A DNA stretch of 25,973 nucleotides from a virus. Below, one piece after another: positions 11,501 to 20,520 of the stretch (positions are counted from its first letter, which is position 1; each line of letters opens with the position of its first letter). The notes under the pieces were generated by a model. It searched no databases and was not told where the DNA came from. It saw only the letters and a program-made list of their open reading frames with translations. Made by a program: the position numbers and the translations under genes. The stretch is taken from positions 1 to 25,973 of IMG/VR virus record IMGVR_UViG_3300008267_001670. One strand, given 5' to 3'.

Positions 11501-13603
11501 TTACCTCGCTCTACGCATCTGAAGTGCGATGGGTTGAATCTGTTTGTAGTACGCCTCAATAGCATCGCTGGCTGCTGGATCAGCAGTAGCAATTGCTGAT
11601 AACTTGGCGATCTGAGTGGTCAGAGAATTTGGATTATTAATAACAGCTCGGCTGGTGTCTGACACCCATCTGATAAAGCGTGGACTCTCTAGAAGTCTTG
11701 CGGCCACATTACTTGATAAGACAAGACCAGTTAAAGCTCCTGCTCCACCAAGCAATGCTTGTGCTGCATCACCACCCATTCCACCAAAGCCTGCTCCAGT
11801 AGCACCTAACAAGGCTGATGTAACCATCTGAGCGCCGCCAGTATTTGAGACATTGACGGCCTTTCCAGCCTCACGCGCACCAGTGCTGATCTTCACCAAG
11901 TCATTGATGGCAGGAATGATATTGCGGTATCTCTCACCGCCAAACAGGACTTGCTTGGCGCTGTCGCTTAAGCCATTCCAGTTTGTCAAAAATGTATTGG
12001 CGTTGAATTCAAAACTGTCAGCACCTATGTCTGCGCCCTCTTTCGTTCCAGCTTTGGCATTTCCCAACTGCTGCCACACTGATGCCGCCAATGTGTCTCT
12101 CTCTTCCGGCTTGAAGTTACGCACCAATACTTGAAGTCTTCCCATGCCATCTTTTGTGCCTGCCATCGCATAGTTGACGGCATTCACATCAAGATTTTGA
12201 TCTGCAATCTTTTGCAGTGCAGGCAAATTGACTTCACGATTAAACCTGACATATCGATCATGCAATTTCAAAGAGCGCTCTGCAATAGGGCCTGATTGCT
12301 TTGCCGCCTGAAAAATGTCAGCACTCAATGCAGCATAAAGTCTCTTCAACTCTTTGGTGTTTGAATAGCCACTGATGTCAGGCCTTTCAATATCTTTGCC
12401 AATTTGAGTTCTTAGACGGCGCAATGCATCAAATGTCACGCCACCAAAGCCTGCATTTGCATCATCAACAACACCCATAGATCGCTGAATAACTGGACTC
12501 AGCATTGGTCCTAATGTTTTTGGACTTGTAGCAATTTCAGCATTTAATTGGTTGACCAATTGAGCTGTATTGTTTGCGGCAAATCTGTTGTTTGGCCCAA
12601 TGGTGTAGGCAACGACATCATCAATCTGTTCGCGTCTTACTGCAAATCTCTTTGCAGCAGCTTCGGCGCCTTTTTTAACAAACTCGCCAAGACCGCCTTT
12701 TTCTGTGAATGGTGGTGTAGGTATAACGCTTGGAGTTTTGCCAACTTGAGAAATATCTTCAGCAATATTTCTTGCAGCAGTCCCCATCTGCTCTTGCATC
12801 AATTCATACTTTGGTGCAATGACTTGAGCGCCGCCAGGTGTCTGCGCCAGTCCAGCCTCTAGGCGCTGAACAGCAGGACTTTGCGTAGCAACTCCAGCAG
12901 GCAACTTAATACCAAGTCTTGCCGCTGCTTGTGGTATGCCTTGGCGCAGTCCCATCAGTTGCTGTTGAATTGGAGACAAGAGATATGGAGAATACTGCTC
13001 CATGAGCTGGCCGCCACGCTGACCAACGGCATTCAACAAAATATCTTTTATGACGCCTGTAGCCTGCTCTGCACCGCCTCTAGTTTCTACAGTTGGGCCG
13101 CCATACTGCATACCCATCTCGTACAGCTTTTTGGCCGCAGCACCACCAAGTCCAGCGCCGCCAACCATTGCTGGCGGTCCAAATGGAAACATAAGAGCAG
13201 CACCAGTACCAGCGCCAACAAACTCTGAAATCTCAGGCAAAGCGCCGGCCACATCACCCATTGTTGGCAAAGGCACGCCAAAGAATACAGGATTCTTTTC
13301 ATTCATCAATGTTGTTCGTCCAGTTTTTGGATCGGTATAGATGAAGTTTTCTTTGTCGTATGGTTGCGCGTCAGGAAAGAATTGTTTGAGCGTTGCAAGT
13401 TTGTCTTGCATGGTAGTGGCAGAGCCAACAGCAGCTCTCACACCAAGTGGTGCGCCAGTAGTCATCTCAATCTGTTTTTCGCTTGGCGCTGGAATCTGTA
13501 AAGATCGAATGTAATCGGCAAGCGCCTGCGCCGCCTTGGTGTCACCAGCAGCGTCAGCAGCCTGCAAAGACTTATACAGATCATCAATTGTTGGGTCTGC
13601 CAT
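11501..13603 (-). CDS. Putative DNA ejection / internal virion protein, 700 aa
   Basis: The protein starts with D-L-Y-K-S-L-Q-A-A-D-A-A-G-D-T-K-A-A near residues 8-25, a helical element common at the N-termini of phage internal virion proteins. A Gly/Ala-rich hydrophobic stretch at about 128-160 and another near 605-640 could insert into membranes. The rest is a long helical protein. The start overlaps the previous stop by one base (TAATG). Order and size match the ejection proteins that P22-like phages release into the host envelope to let DNA through; the match is by architecture, not sequence identity. Confidence 0.65.
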   Translation of the reverse strand: MADPTIDDLYKSLQAADAAGDTKAAQALADYIRSLQIPAPSEKQIEMTTGAPLGVRAAVGSATTMQDKLATLKQFFPDAQPYDKENFIYTDPKTGRTTLMNEKNPVFFGVPLPTMGDVAGALPEISEFVGAGTGAALMFPFGPPAMVGGAGLGGAAAKKLYEMGMQYGGPTVETRGGAEQATGVIKDILLNAVGQRGGQLMEQYSPYLLSPIQQQLMGLRQGIPQAAARLGIKLPAGVATQSPAVQRLEAGLAQTPGGAQVIAPKYELMQEQMGTAARNIAEDISQVGKTPSVIPTPPFTEKGGLGEFVKKGAEAAAKRFAVRREQIDDVVAYTIGPNNRFAANNTAQLVNQLNAEIATSPKTLGPMLSPVIQRSMGVVDDANAGFGGVTFDALRRLRTQIGKDIERPDISGYSNTKELKRLYAALSADIFQAAKQSGPIAERSLKLHDRYVRFNREVNLPALQKIADQNLDVNAVNYAMAGTKDGMGRLQVLVRNFKPEERDTLAASVWQQLGNAKAGTKEGADIGADSFEFNANTFLTNWNGLSDSAKQVLFGGERYRNIIPAINDLVKISTGAREAGKAVNVSNTGGAQMVTSALLGATGAGFGGMGGDAAQALLGGAGALTGLVLSSNVAARLLESPRFIRWVSDTSRAVINNPNSLTTQIAKLSAIATADPAASDAIEAYYKQIQPIALQMRRAR

Positions 13604-15345
13604 TATTGATTCCTTGGTGGTGGGTATTTAAGCAAAATATCGTTAATCAAAGGCGGTGGAGGAGCCATAGGTGCAGGTCTTGCTACTGGAGCAGCAATTG
13701 AGAATGTACTTGGCAAATTCATAACTGGCTGACCAAACTGCAAATTCTTTCTTATGGTTTCTTCAATTGCTTTATTTCTCAATTCACCAATTTGGGAATA
13801 GAAAGCAGATGGACCGCCAAGCCCTTTGATGTATGTTGATAAAGCAGTTGGACTTCCAAGTTGAGCTTGAATCCTTGGCAAATCTTCTTTGTTCAAAACA
13901 CCAAGTTCAGCCGCAATCCTGATTTTTGTCAGCAAATCCTCATAAATAACTTCTTGAGCAGCACCCTGTGGACCCATGCCGCCAATCTGCATACCCTGAG
14001 TTCTGACCATGTTTTCCATCTTATTAAGAGCCGCAACAAAGTCAACGCCAGCATTGACTGCTTTTCTTGTTGCGCTAATCTCTTCTGGCCTTGGAGCCAT
14101 GGGCGTTGATTTAACGCCAGCAGGCAAAGGAACAGCAGTAGCACCCTCAGTTGGAGAAACAACAGGCGCAGGAGCTGGTGTAGGCGCTCTTGCGGTAACT
14201 GGTGCAGGAGCAGCTTGTCCAGTGCTAGGCACTACTGTCACTGGCTTAGTTACCGCTGGAATCTTTCCTTTAAATGTAGGTTGAGGAAATGATGCAGGCA
14301 ATGGAGATGGCTGCTTATACACAATCTTCAGTGATCCATCAGCTTGCATTTCCTCAGTTGGAATAGGCATATTTAAAGCACGAAACGCAAGTGCATATTG
14401 CACTGTATCTGTCTTGCCGTTGTTGATTGCATCTATAACAATATTGCTGGCATCGCCTTGTATTCCACCGCCAAAAATACCTGGCGCTGATGGCACAAGC
14501 GTTGCCTGTTTACTTGTTTTATTAACTTGCCATTTGCTAGAGCCATTTAGTCCATATGACTCAGCCTCAAGTCCTGTCACTACTTTAAATTCTTCTTTGG
14601 CAGCTTGAAGTGTAGAAACCTGACCAGTACGCAAATTCTGCTGATACTTTCCGGCAGGATCAAGTCCAAGTGCTGTTGCCTCACTTGGCGTCAATGTTGC
14701 AAAACTTTCATTTTTAAGACTCTCTTCAAATATCTTTGGAAGCATTGTTTTGGGATTCATTGCGGCCAACACTAACTGATCTGGCGTCAATGTGGAGAAA
14801 ATATCGGGTCTGCCTTTGGCTGTAGTAGTAACGCCTGGCAGTGTCTGCACCGCCATATCTTGTGGAATTGTTTGGCCAATTAGCGCATCACGCTGTGGGG
14901 TTGGACCTAAACCAAATTGTGAAACAGGCAATGCCGCTGCCTGCATTCCAGTTATAGGTTGATCAGGTGAAAGCAAAGATGCTGTAGGAGCTGCTCCTGT
15001 AGCCGCACCAGGTATGCGGCTCATAATGTATTGCTGCAATGCCTGTTCGCGTTTTGCCTCATCTAATTTCTGCTTTGCCAGCAACTGAGCCAAAGCCCCC
15101 TGCTGAGCCTGTGCATAGCCCTGCTGACCACCAGCGAGTCCAGCGCCAAGTATCTGCATGAAACTGCGCGGCACTGTGCTTGGTGCGCTGGCCTGTGACG
15201 CGGCAATGGCTGCTTGCAGCAGAGCCTGACGATTCATCTGACCAGTCTGCGCTGCCGTCAAATACTCTTCCAAGCCAGTAGCGCCGCCTCCACCGCCAAA
15301 GATGTCGCCAAGTAAGCCTGCAAAGTTTTGATCTGATGTAGCCAT
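13603..15345 (-). CDS. Putative ejection / internal virion protein, 580 aa
   Basis: The N-terminal 120 residues are a Gln/Ala-rich helix (A-I-A-A-S-Q-A-S-A, G-Y-A-Q-A-Q-Q-G-A-L-A-Q-L-L-A-K-Q-K) after a Gly-rich start. A Pro/Ala-rich flexible segment lies at about 355-405 (A-P-A-P-V-T-A-R-A-P-T-P-A-P-A-P). The C-terminus returns to helix and ends P-P-P-R-N-Q. AAGGGA precedes the ATG in an 18-base stretch shared with another late gene. Together with the 462- and 700-aa products it forms a three-gene block like P22 ejection genes. Confidence 0.62.
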   Translation of the reverse strand: MATSDQNFAGLLGDIFGGGGGATGLEEYLTAAQTGQMNRQALLQAAIAASQASAPSTVPRSFMQILGAGLAGGQQGYAQAQQGALAQLLAKQKLDEAKREQALQQYIMSRIPGAATGAAPTASLLSPDQPITGMQAAALPVSQFGLGPTPQRDALIGQTIPQDMAVQTLPGVTTTAKGRPDIFSTLTPDQLVLAAMNPKTMLPKIFEESLKNESFATLTPSEATALGLDPAGKYQQNLRTGQVSTLQAAKEEFKVVTGLEAESYGLNGSSKWQVNKTSKQATLVPSAPGIFGGGIQGDASNIVIDAINNGKTDTVQYALAFRALNMPIPTEEMQADGSLKIVYKQPSPLPASFPQPTFKGKIPAVTKPVTVVPSTGQAAPAPVTARAPTPAPAPVVSPTEGATAVPLPAGVKSTPMAPRPEEISATRKAVNAGVDFVAALNKMENMVRTQGMQIGGMGPQGAAQEVIYEDLLTKIRIAAELGVLNKEDLPRIQAQLGSPTALSTYIKGLGGPSAFYSQIGELRNKAIEETIRKNLQFGQPVMNLPSTFSIAAPVARPAPMAPPPPLINDILLKYPPPRNQ

Positions 15346-15348
15346 GAT

Positions 15349-16737
15349 TTATCCCTTACCTCCAAGGAGTGAGCCAATGTAGGCTCCAGTCAATCCACCC
15401 GACAACAAACTGCCTGCTTGACTTGTGTACAGAGGCTGTGTTGATGTCTGACCAACATTTGCAGGCTGAAGTCCCAACGCGCCGCCAGTAATAGCCAAAC
15501 GCTCAGTGCCAAGATTACGCAACGCATCAAGCCTTGCCTGCTCAAGCGCGGTGCGAGTAGTTCCGAGTCCCAATGAAGTCTGCAAGCCTGCAATGTCCAT
15601 GGGACGCGCTGCCAGTCCAAGGTTGGCGGCAGTATTGAATCCAGCAGATCGCAACTGTGCGCCAGTGGTGGCCGCTTGACGCAATGCAGCCTCGTTGGTC
15701 ATGCCTGAGACTACGCCTTGGCGTGAACCGCCAAACGCTCTAGCAGCAGTTGCCTGCGCCATGTTTGCTTGCTCTTGCATTTGGCGTGTACGCTCAATGT
15801 CGCCCAATGCACCCTGCACCACTTGCTCTTGGTATGGGTTGAAGAACCTTGCAATGTCAGCAGCGCCAAATGGTGTCATGCCGAGGTTGTAGAGCTGCTG
15901 CTCTGCGCCGGTGTACATAGCGCCAGGCTGTGCAATCTGACGCGCCTCTAAGCCAGCCGCTGTCGTCTTGGCACGCTCAAGGTTTTGCAGATACTCTGCC
16001 TTGATCTGTGGGTCAATGCTTGTGGTGGCAGTTTGTGATGTTGGCGCGTCATTGGCTCCAACTGCACCAGCTACTGCACCAAGCAGTGAGCCTGCAATGC
16101 TAGGGTTTGCTTTGGCAAAATCAAATATTGCCGAGCCAGCACTACCAAGACCGCTTAAAAAACTTGGAGCCGCACCTGTGAGGCTGTAGTTAGCCGCAGG
16201 CATTGATCCGATAGTGCTGCCAGCTGCCGATCCAAGACTTCCTAAAGCAGCACCAGCGCCAATGCCTGTACTTATTCCTGCAAGCGTTGAACCTATTCCT
16301 GCACCAATAGAGCCAGCCCCAGCAGAGCCAGCAGTCAATCCAAGACTACCGCCACCAGCACTAAGGCCAAGGCCGCTGCCGCCAGCAGTTAATCCTGTGC
16401 CTGCAACAGTACCAGCGCCAGCAGTTGTTGTCGCCGTACCAGCAGTTGTTGCCGCTGTTTCTGCACCTACAGGCAGACCTGGCAAGCCAACAGTAGCCGC
16501 AGTTACAGCGGCAACAGTAGCCCAACCGCCTGGCACTACTTCATTAACAGTGTCATCAACATCAGCCAAAACATCAGATACGCCGCCAACAACATCGCTA
16601 ACAGCACCGCCAATGGAGTCAACCACAGATGAGACACCACCTTGAGGCTTAATCTTTCTGTCGCCAATGTGTTTAAACGCATTGATGGGTAAGTCTGGAA
16701 TGCCAAGAATGGCAAAGTTACGATCATTGAATCTCAT
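15349..16737 (-). CDS. Putative virion / ejection protein with Gly-Ala-Thr-rich core, 462 aa
   Basis: After 40 ordinary residues there is a V/D-rich segment, then a low-complexity Gly/Ala/Thr/Ser region at about 80-230 that could be flexible or membrane-active. The C-terminal half has a helical block with F-N-P-Y-Q-E-Q-V-V and A-A-R-A-F-G-G-S-R-Q-G-V, a motif combination familiar from podophage virion proteins next to the tail genes. It ends in another Gly-rich hydrophobic segment. It starts inside the stop of the 120-aa gene (4-base overlap). Confidence 0.65.
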   Translation of the reverse strand: MRFNDRNFAILGIPDLPINAFKHIGDRKIKPQGGVSSVVDSIGGAVSDVVGGVSDVLADVDDTVNEVVPGGWATVAAVTAATVGLPGLPVGAETAATTAGTATTTAGAGTVAGTGLTAGGSGLGLSAGGGSLGLTAGSAGAGSIGAGIGSTLAGISTGIGAGAALGSLGSAAGSTIGSMPAANYSLTGAAPSFLSGLGSAGSAIFDFAKANPSIAGSLLGAVAGAVGANDAPTSQTATTSIDPQIKAEYLQNLERAKTTAAGLEARQIAQPGAMYTGAEQQLYNLGMTPFGAADIARFFNPYQEQVVQGALGDIERTRQMQEQANMAQATAARAFGGSRQGVVSGMTNEAALRQAATTGAQLRSAGFNTAANLGLAARPMDIAGLQTSLGLGTTRTALEQARLDALRNLGTERLAITGGALGLQPANVGQTSTQPLYTSQAGSLLSGGLTGAYIGSLLGGKG

Positions 16738-17096
16738 AGGTCAGCCTTCCAGTTGTATTGGGGTAAGTCAGAGGCAACAACATTTATCCCAACTCTCTTC
16801 AACAGATCAAGAATTTGTTGGTTGTCAGCTTTCCCATAAATGGTTTGAATGCCAAGAGCGATCCCTCTTTGTACAAAAGCAGTCAGTGCGGTAGCCAACG
16901 CCATCACACCATCTTGCGTAAACAGATGCACCTCTGCCGCCCCATCTCTTATCTTTGTCAGCATCAATACAGTATTACCCTCTTGCATCAAGACGGCCTT
17001 TTTCTGCTTAACAGCATTGTTGATTAAGCCCAAAGCCTTGGTTGCATCCACTCCTCTTTTCTGAGCGTCTGCCAATATGATTTCTGATGCTTTCAT
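16734..17096 (-). CDS. Conserved small late protein, 120 aa, possibly GNAT-like
   Basis: The protein starts M-K-A-S-E-I-I-L-A-D-A-Q-K-R-G. It alternates helices and strands (Q-E-G-N-T-V-L-M-L, A-E-V-H-L-F-T) and ends with I-Y-G-K-A-D-N-Q-Q-I-L-D-L-L-K-R-V-G and Q-Y-N-W. The strand-turn-helix finish resembles the end of a small acetyltransferase-type fold, but no acetyl-CoA loop is obvious. It sits between the gp10-like gene and the ejection genes, a position where podophages often carry such a protein. Function unknown. Confidence 0.7.
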   Translation of the reverse strand: MKASEIILADAQKRGVDATKALGLINNAVKQKKAVLMQEGNTVLMLTKIRDGAAEVHLFTQDGVMALATALTAFVQRGIALGIQTIYGKADNQQILDLLKRVGINVVASDLPQYNWKADL

Positions 17097-17134
17097 GTTT
17101 TACCTCTTATCTTGATTCTATTTCGCCGCCACGA

Positions 17135-18616
17135 TTAGCGCTTACCCATCGCAACGATATCCAACTTGGATACACCGACACGCCAGTCATCAAGCACTGC
17201 GCCGGTGTACTTCACTTTGACAAGTCGTCCAGAGAAACGCACATCAGTTGGCTGTGACGCTGAATATGGACCATGGCTTGACTCTGTGGATGTTGGATAC
17301 AGCCGAGACTTAAAGCTCACCACCACCTCACCCAAAGTTTGCTCATCAGGAATAACTTGGCGTACAGACATGATGTTGTCACCCTGTCCGATCTCCAATG
17401 GTCCAGACTCGGCGTATAAAACGCCTGAGTCATAGTCATAGCCCACCTCATGCTCATAGATAAAGCCGTCAGACGACACCATCAGTGGCTGCAAATAGAC
17501 ACCCCTGTCAACGCCTGCTGTACGCGACAAAGAGCCAATGTTCCAGTGGTTTTCGCGGTAGTTGTAGGTGACATAGGAGTCCACCTCGTTGCTGGCATTG
17601 GATGGGTAAAACCACCACACCTCACCATACTTTGAATTGTGTACGGCGTACACCTTAGAGGATTGGTTGTAGTTCAGATTCTGAAATACATAATCAGAGA
17701 CATCGCAAGGCAAGGGCTTGACATAGCCGTCAAATATCCAAAATCCTGATGTACTCATCCACAGCGCGGCTGTGTCAATGGCTGCTACGGCCTGCGCTGA
17801 AATCAAACCGCATCCACTTGCGGCCTTTTCAAATGAGTACACATATGGCAGGCCGACATATGTTGCAGTGTGTACATCAACATCAGTAAACAGCAAGTTG
17901 ATGCCGCGAACCTTTTTGCCAGCCTTTAATGCGCCAACTGTTTGCAGCTCAAAGTCACCCGCCTGACTGGTGGCTGATGGTGTCCAGTTTGTGTCAGATT
18001 CCTGATCGCACCACTTCACTAACCGAGGGTTGCTTGACGCACCCAAGGCAAAGATAAATCGCTCGGCAGTAGACATCACAGCCGCGCAGCCTGTTGGTGC
18101 ATTGGTGATAACTGCCGCAATAGTTGGCGTTGCAAAATCCAACTGCCACTCATAAATCTTGCCATCGGCACTTGAGCAGGCAATTAGATACTCGCCAAAA
18201 GTATCTAAGCTCCAAGTCGTTGCTGGCGTCACAGAGCCTGTATCTGGACGCGCCACGCCATAGGCATAGTACCCATAGAAGTTTGATCCATAGCCAGTGT
18301 TGACAGCGGCATCAGCAATGCCAACTGTAAAACTTGTTGGCGTAATGTCCTTTAGCGTGCCGGCGGCATTCATAATGAAGAGCTTTGAATGCGTGCCAGC
18401 GGCGATCCAGCGATTTGCACTGTTGTCGCGCCAAGTCAGCAGTCCTCGGCACTTGCCTGTCAACTGGCTGGCAGAGCGCTTGCGCCAGCCGCCAATGGGT
18501 CTGAGAGTGTTCTCATACCAGCGTACCAAGTTGGCGTCAAACCATCTGCCAGCAGACTGATACTCAGTGCCGTTGCGATATACGCCTGGTGGGATTTTGA
18601 GAGGTATGAGTGCCAT
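17135..18616 (-). CDS. Packaged-DNA stabilisation protein, P22 gp10-like
   Basis: The 493-aa protein opens with M-A-L-I-P-L-K-I-P-P-G-V-Y-R-N-G-T-E-Y-Q and R-W-F-D-A-N-L-V-R-W, then G-G-W-R-K. This is the characteristic start of P22 gp10-type tail hub proteins, which plug the portal after packaging and hold the tail. Repeated strand motifs with W and G (S-S-A-D-G-K-I-Y-E-W, S-T-S-G-F-W-I-F-D-G) suit a beta-propeller. The length is close to the family. It indicates a short-tailed phage. The ATG is at 18616, shortly after the preceding stop. Confidence 0.82.
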   Translation of the reverse strand: MALIPLKIPPGVYRNGTEYQSAGRWFDANLVRWYENTLRPIGGWRKRSASQLTGKCRGLLTWRDNSANRWIAAGTHSKLFIMNAAGTLKDITPTSFTVGIADAAVNTGYGSNFYGYYAYGVARPDTGSVTPATTWSLDTFGEYLIACSSADGKIYEWQLDFATPTIAAVITNAPTGCAAVMSTAERFIFALGASSNPRLVKWCDQESDTNWTPSATSQAGDFELQTVGALKAGKKVRGINLLFTDVDVHTATYVGLPYVYSFEKAASGCGLISAQAVAAIDTAALWMSTSGFWIFDGYVKPLPCDVSDYVFQNLNYNQSSKVYAVHNSKYGEVWWFYPSNASNEVDSYVTYNYRENHWNIGSLSRTAGVDRGVYLQPLMVSSDGFIYEHEVGYDYDSGVLYAESGPLEIGQGDNIMSVRQVIPDEQTLGEVVVSFKSRLYPTSTESSHGPYSASQPTDVRFSGRLVKVKYTGAVLDDWRVGVSKLDIVAMGKR

Positions 18617-18623
18617 GGCTTAA

Positions 18624-19289
18624 TTATGCGGTTTCTGTAGACAAATTGGACATGAATGAAAGTGTGGCGATCACTGATGGCACTGCCGGTCTGGTGGGTG
18701 TGCTGCTGGCTGCAAAGTGCTCAATGCTGACACCTACATCTGATGGCCGCCACATGATCTCGATGTAGTCATTGGCCGACAGACTGACAAAGAAGTTAAT
18801 CGCGGCAATTAAGTGAGAGGGGTCGCCAGTAGATTTCCTTGCTACAACGTGAAATCTGCTGTTTGAATTGGCGATGTTTGCGCCGTTCTTGCGAAACCAC
18901 ACATCCACATCTTGGCCGTCATTGGTGGTGTTCTTTAATTGAATGCTGAATTGGATATCGTAGATGCCAGCCTGCGCCACATTGAGTCTTGACGAATTCG
19001 ACAAGGTAACGCCATTGCTGAAGTCGGTGGTGTCAAGTGTGACGGCGTAGGCCGTTGTCGTATTGGCCGCCACTTGATCTGTGCTGTCTTGAAACGCCCC
19101 ATATGGGTTGTTGATGTACTTGCCACCACGCGGTCCGAGGATCGTTGCAAAGACTGCCGTTATCTTGTTGAAGTACACATTCAAGCCGCCGAATGATGTA
19201 CCAAAGAAGCCTTGGTCATAGGCAGGCGTAGGCGTGCCAAGGTTTGGCTGCGCCGGTGTAGTTATCTGCTGACCAAGATTGAGCGCCAA
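18624..19289 (-). CDS. Jelly-roll-like structural protein (C1q/TNF-type), TTG start, 221 aa
   Basis: Residues about 60-220 are a beta-sandwich pattern: G-A-F-Q-D-S-T, Y-A-V-T-L-D-T-T-D, a long strand after R-L-N-V-A-Q-A-G-I-Y-D-I-Q-F-S-I-Q-L, then D-V-W-F-R-K-N-G and I-E-I-M-W-R-P. This resembles C1q/TNF-like domains found in phage fibres and decoration proteins, often trimeric and able to bind host surfaces. The start codon is TTG, directly after the TAA of the peptidase gene, with GGTGG upstream. A receptor-binding or capsid-decoration role is inferred. Confidence 0.7.
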   Translation of the reverse strand: MALNLGQQITTPAQPNLGTPTPAYDQGFFGTSFGGLNVYFNKITAVFATILGPRGGKYINNPYGAFQDSTDQVAANTTTAYAVTLDTTDFSNGVTLSNSSRLNVAQAGIYDIQFSIQLKNTTNDGQDVDVWFRKNGANIANSNSRFHVVARKSTGDPSHLIAAINFFVSLSANDYIEIMWRPSDVGVSIEHFAASSTPTRPAVPSVIATLSFMSNLSTETA

Positions 19290-19733
19290 TTAAGCCACCA
19301 AGCCATTCAAGTAGGTTGTCTTGCCTGCTACTTTGGTGGCGGTCAGTGACTGCGATTTGAGGTTGGATGGTGAATATGAGCAATGCACCCACCCCGCATT
19401 TGGATCATCCCCGCCTGGCACCCAAAATTCTAATATCAATTGCGTGTATTTAAGATTGGCTTCAATCCACTCTGCCAGCTCGGGATTAGGTACGCCATCA
19501 ATCTCAAAATCGCAGGCTTGGCCCTTGCAATGATCTGAGGTGGCCGATCCTCCGGCTGCCTGATTCAAAGCACTACACCTGAACCCAGAGGATATTTTCA
19601 CTGGTTTGCCAAAGTGATCTCTGACAGGTTGCAGGATGTTTTCGCAATGATTTGGCGTGTTGTCAATGTCCATGCGTATAGCAGTCTCAGACTTAATTAG
19701 TTCCGAAAGTTTAAAATTTGCAGAGAGATTCAT
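19290..19733 (-). CDS. M15-type peptidase endolysin
   Basis: The 147-aa enzyme has the zinc-peptidase signature of the M15 family: I-S-S-G-F-R-C at 47-53, S-D-H-C-K-G-Q-A-C-D-F-E at 66-77 (zinc ligands His68 and Asp75), a Glu in I-L-E-F at about 102 and W-V-H-C-S at 115-119 (third ligand His117). Such enzymes cut peptide bonds in peptidoglycan to release phage. No signal peptide is visible, so it needs a holin to reach the wall. The start overlaps the Rz-like stop as ATGA. Confidence 0.9.
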   Translation of the reverse strand: MNLSANFKLSELIKSETAIRMDIDNTPNHCENILQPVRDHFGKPVKISSGFRCSALNQAAGGSATSDHCKGQACDFEIDGVPNPELAEWIEANLKYTQLILEFWVPGGDDPNAGWVHCSYSPSNLKSQSLTATKVAGKTTYLNGLVA

Positions 19734-20203
19734 TTCATGTTCCTTAAGGTTTCGTAGGTTTGGATGCAGGCGTTGAGCTTGCGGATGGCGGTGTCTCCTT
19801 CGGCTGTGATGGAGACAAGATCGTCAGCAGTCTTTCGGTCAAGTTCGGCTGATGCTTCTCCGCTGTTATTTCCAGCGGCAATGGAGGAATCACTGGTGGC
19901 TGATACGGCGCACTCGGCGGCCTTGACAGGGATGAACAGCCTGCGCTCGCCAGTAGCAATATCAGCACGCAACTTGTCTTCTTTAGCCTTTGCAACATTA
20001 TTCGCCTTTCGCAATGTTTGTCCATAAGTCTGCGCCACTTGCACCATCGCCTGCTCAGTCTCCCTCGCCTTGGCGTTCAGCGCTGCAATCTCAATCTGCT
20101 GGCGCGTGTACTCATCATGCTCACCCTTAAAGTATCCACCGCCAAATGATGACAGCACCGCCATGACGATGCCGAGGATTACCCAAGGATTGAACAGGCT
20201 CAT
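19730..20203 (-). CDS. Rz-like inner-membrane spanin
   Basis: The 157-aa protein has an N-terminal membrane anchor (W-V-I-L-G-I-V-M-A-V-L-S-S-F-G-G-G at 7-23) followed by a long periplasmic helix rich in Ala, Lys and Glu (residues 28-90). A domain with two Cys residues follows. This is typical of Rz proteins, and the embedded Rz1-like frame confirms the pairing. The ATG overlaps the stop of the holin-like gene (ATGA), and no ribosome binding site is present, so translation is probably coupled. Confidence 0.82.
   Translation of the reverse strand: MSLFNPWVILGIVMAVLSSFGGGYFKGEHDEYTRQQIEIAALNAKARETEQAMVQVAQTYGQTLRKANNVAKAKEDKLRADIATGERRLFIPVKAAECAVSATSDSSIAAGNNSGEASAELDRKTADDLVSITAEGDTAIRKLNACIQTYETLRNMK
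19744..19998 (-). CDS. Rz1-like outer-membrane spanin lipoprotein, embedded in the Rz gene
   Basis: In another frame within the Rz-like gene, an ATG at 19998 with AAAGG about 7 bases upstream encodes 84 aa. The start is basic (M-L-Q-R-L-K-K-T), followed by a hydrophobic signal segment and L-A-S-A-G-C with Cys21 as lipid attachment site. A Pro-rich mature part follows (R-P-P-S-A-P-Y-Q-P-P-V-I-P-P). This is the layout of Rz1, which links to Rz across the periplasm to fuse the two membranes during lysis. The residue three before Cys is Ser rather than the usual Leu, a mild deviation. Confidence 0.8.
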   Translation of the reverse strand: MLQRLKKTSCVLILLLASAGCSSLSRPPSAPYQPPVIPPLPLEITAEKHQPNLTERLLTILSPSQPKETPPSASSTPASKPTKP

Positions 20204-20520
20204 GGTGCAGGGGGGTCGTTATCAGTAGCTTCAGCCTTGGCGCTGGCGCTGGCTATTGCCTTGACACCAGACCGGCCAGCCACACCACCAAGCACCCCAG
20301 TGATGAAAACCATTATTGTTGAAATCTGCTGGGTGTACACCTTATCAATGGCCGCCATGCTGCCGTTCATCGGCTGCTGGACAAAGCTGACTGAGTAGAG
20401 AAACATACCCATTGAGGCCAGCAGAATGCTGACAAGCACAACAATGACAAATGCCCAAACTCGGACTTCGATCTCGTCAGCAGTTAATCGGTTGTTTGTT
20501 TTGTATCCAACTGTTGGCAT
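20200..20520 (-). CDS. Holin-like two-span membrane protein, 106 aa
   Basis: The product has two hydrophobic segments: W-A-F-V-I-V-V-L-V-S-I-L-L-A-S-M-G-M (about 23-40) and I-M-V-F-I-T-G-V-L-G-G-V-A-G (about 70-83). The tail is hydrophilic and rich in Ala and Asp. Position before the spanin and endolysin genes suggests the holin that times lysis. The start is either GTG at 20523 or ATG at 20520; both follow GAGGAG. The ATG shares a base with the lipoprotein stop (TGATG). Holins share little sequence, so the assignment is by topology and place. Confidence 0.62.
   Translation of the reverse strand: MPTVGYKTNNRLTADEIEVRVWAFVIVVLVSILLASMGMFLYSVSFVQQPMNGSMAAIDKVYTQQISTIMVFITGVLGGVAGRSGVKAIASASAKAEATDNDPPAP

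Noticed and set aside
16214-16645. 143-aa Pro/Ala-rich rightward ORF
   Set aside because: It is the mirror of the Gly/Ala/Thr low-complexity region of the virion protein, which naturally leaves the opposite strand open.
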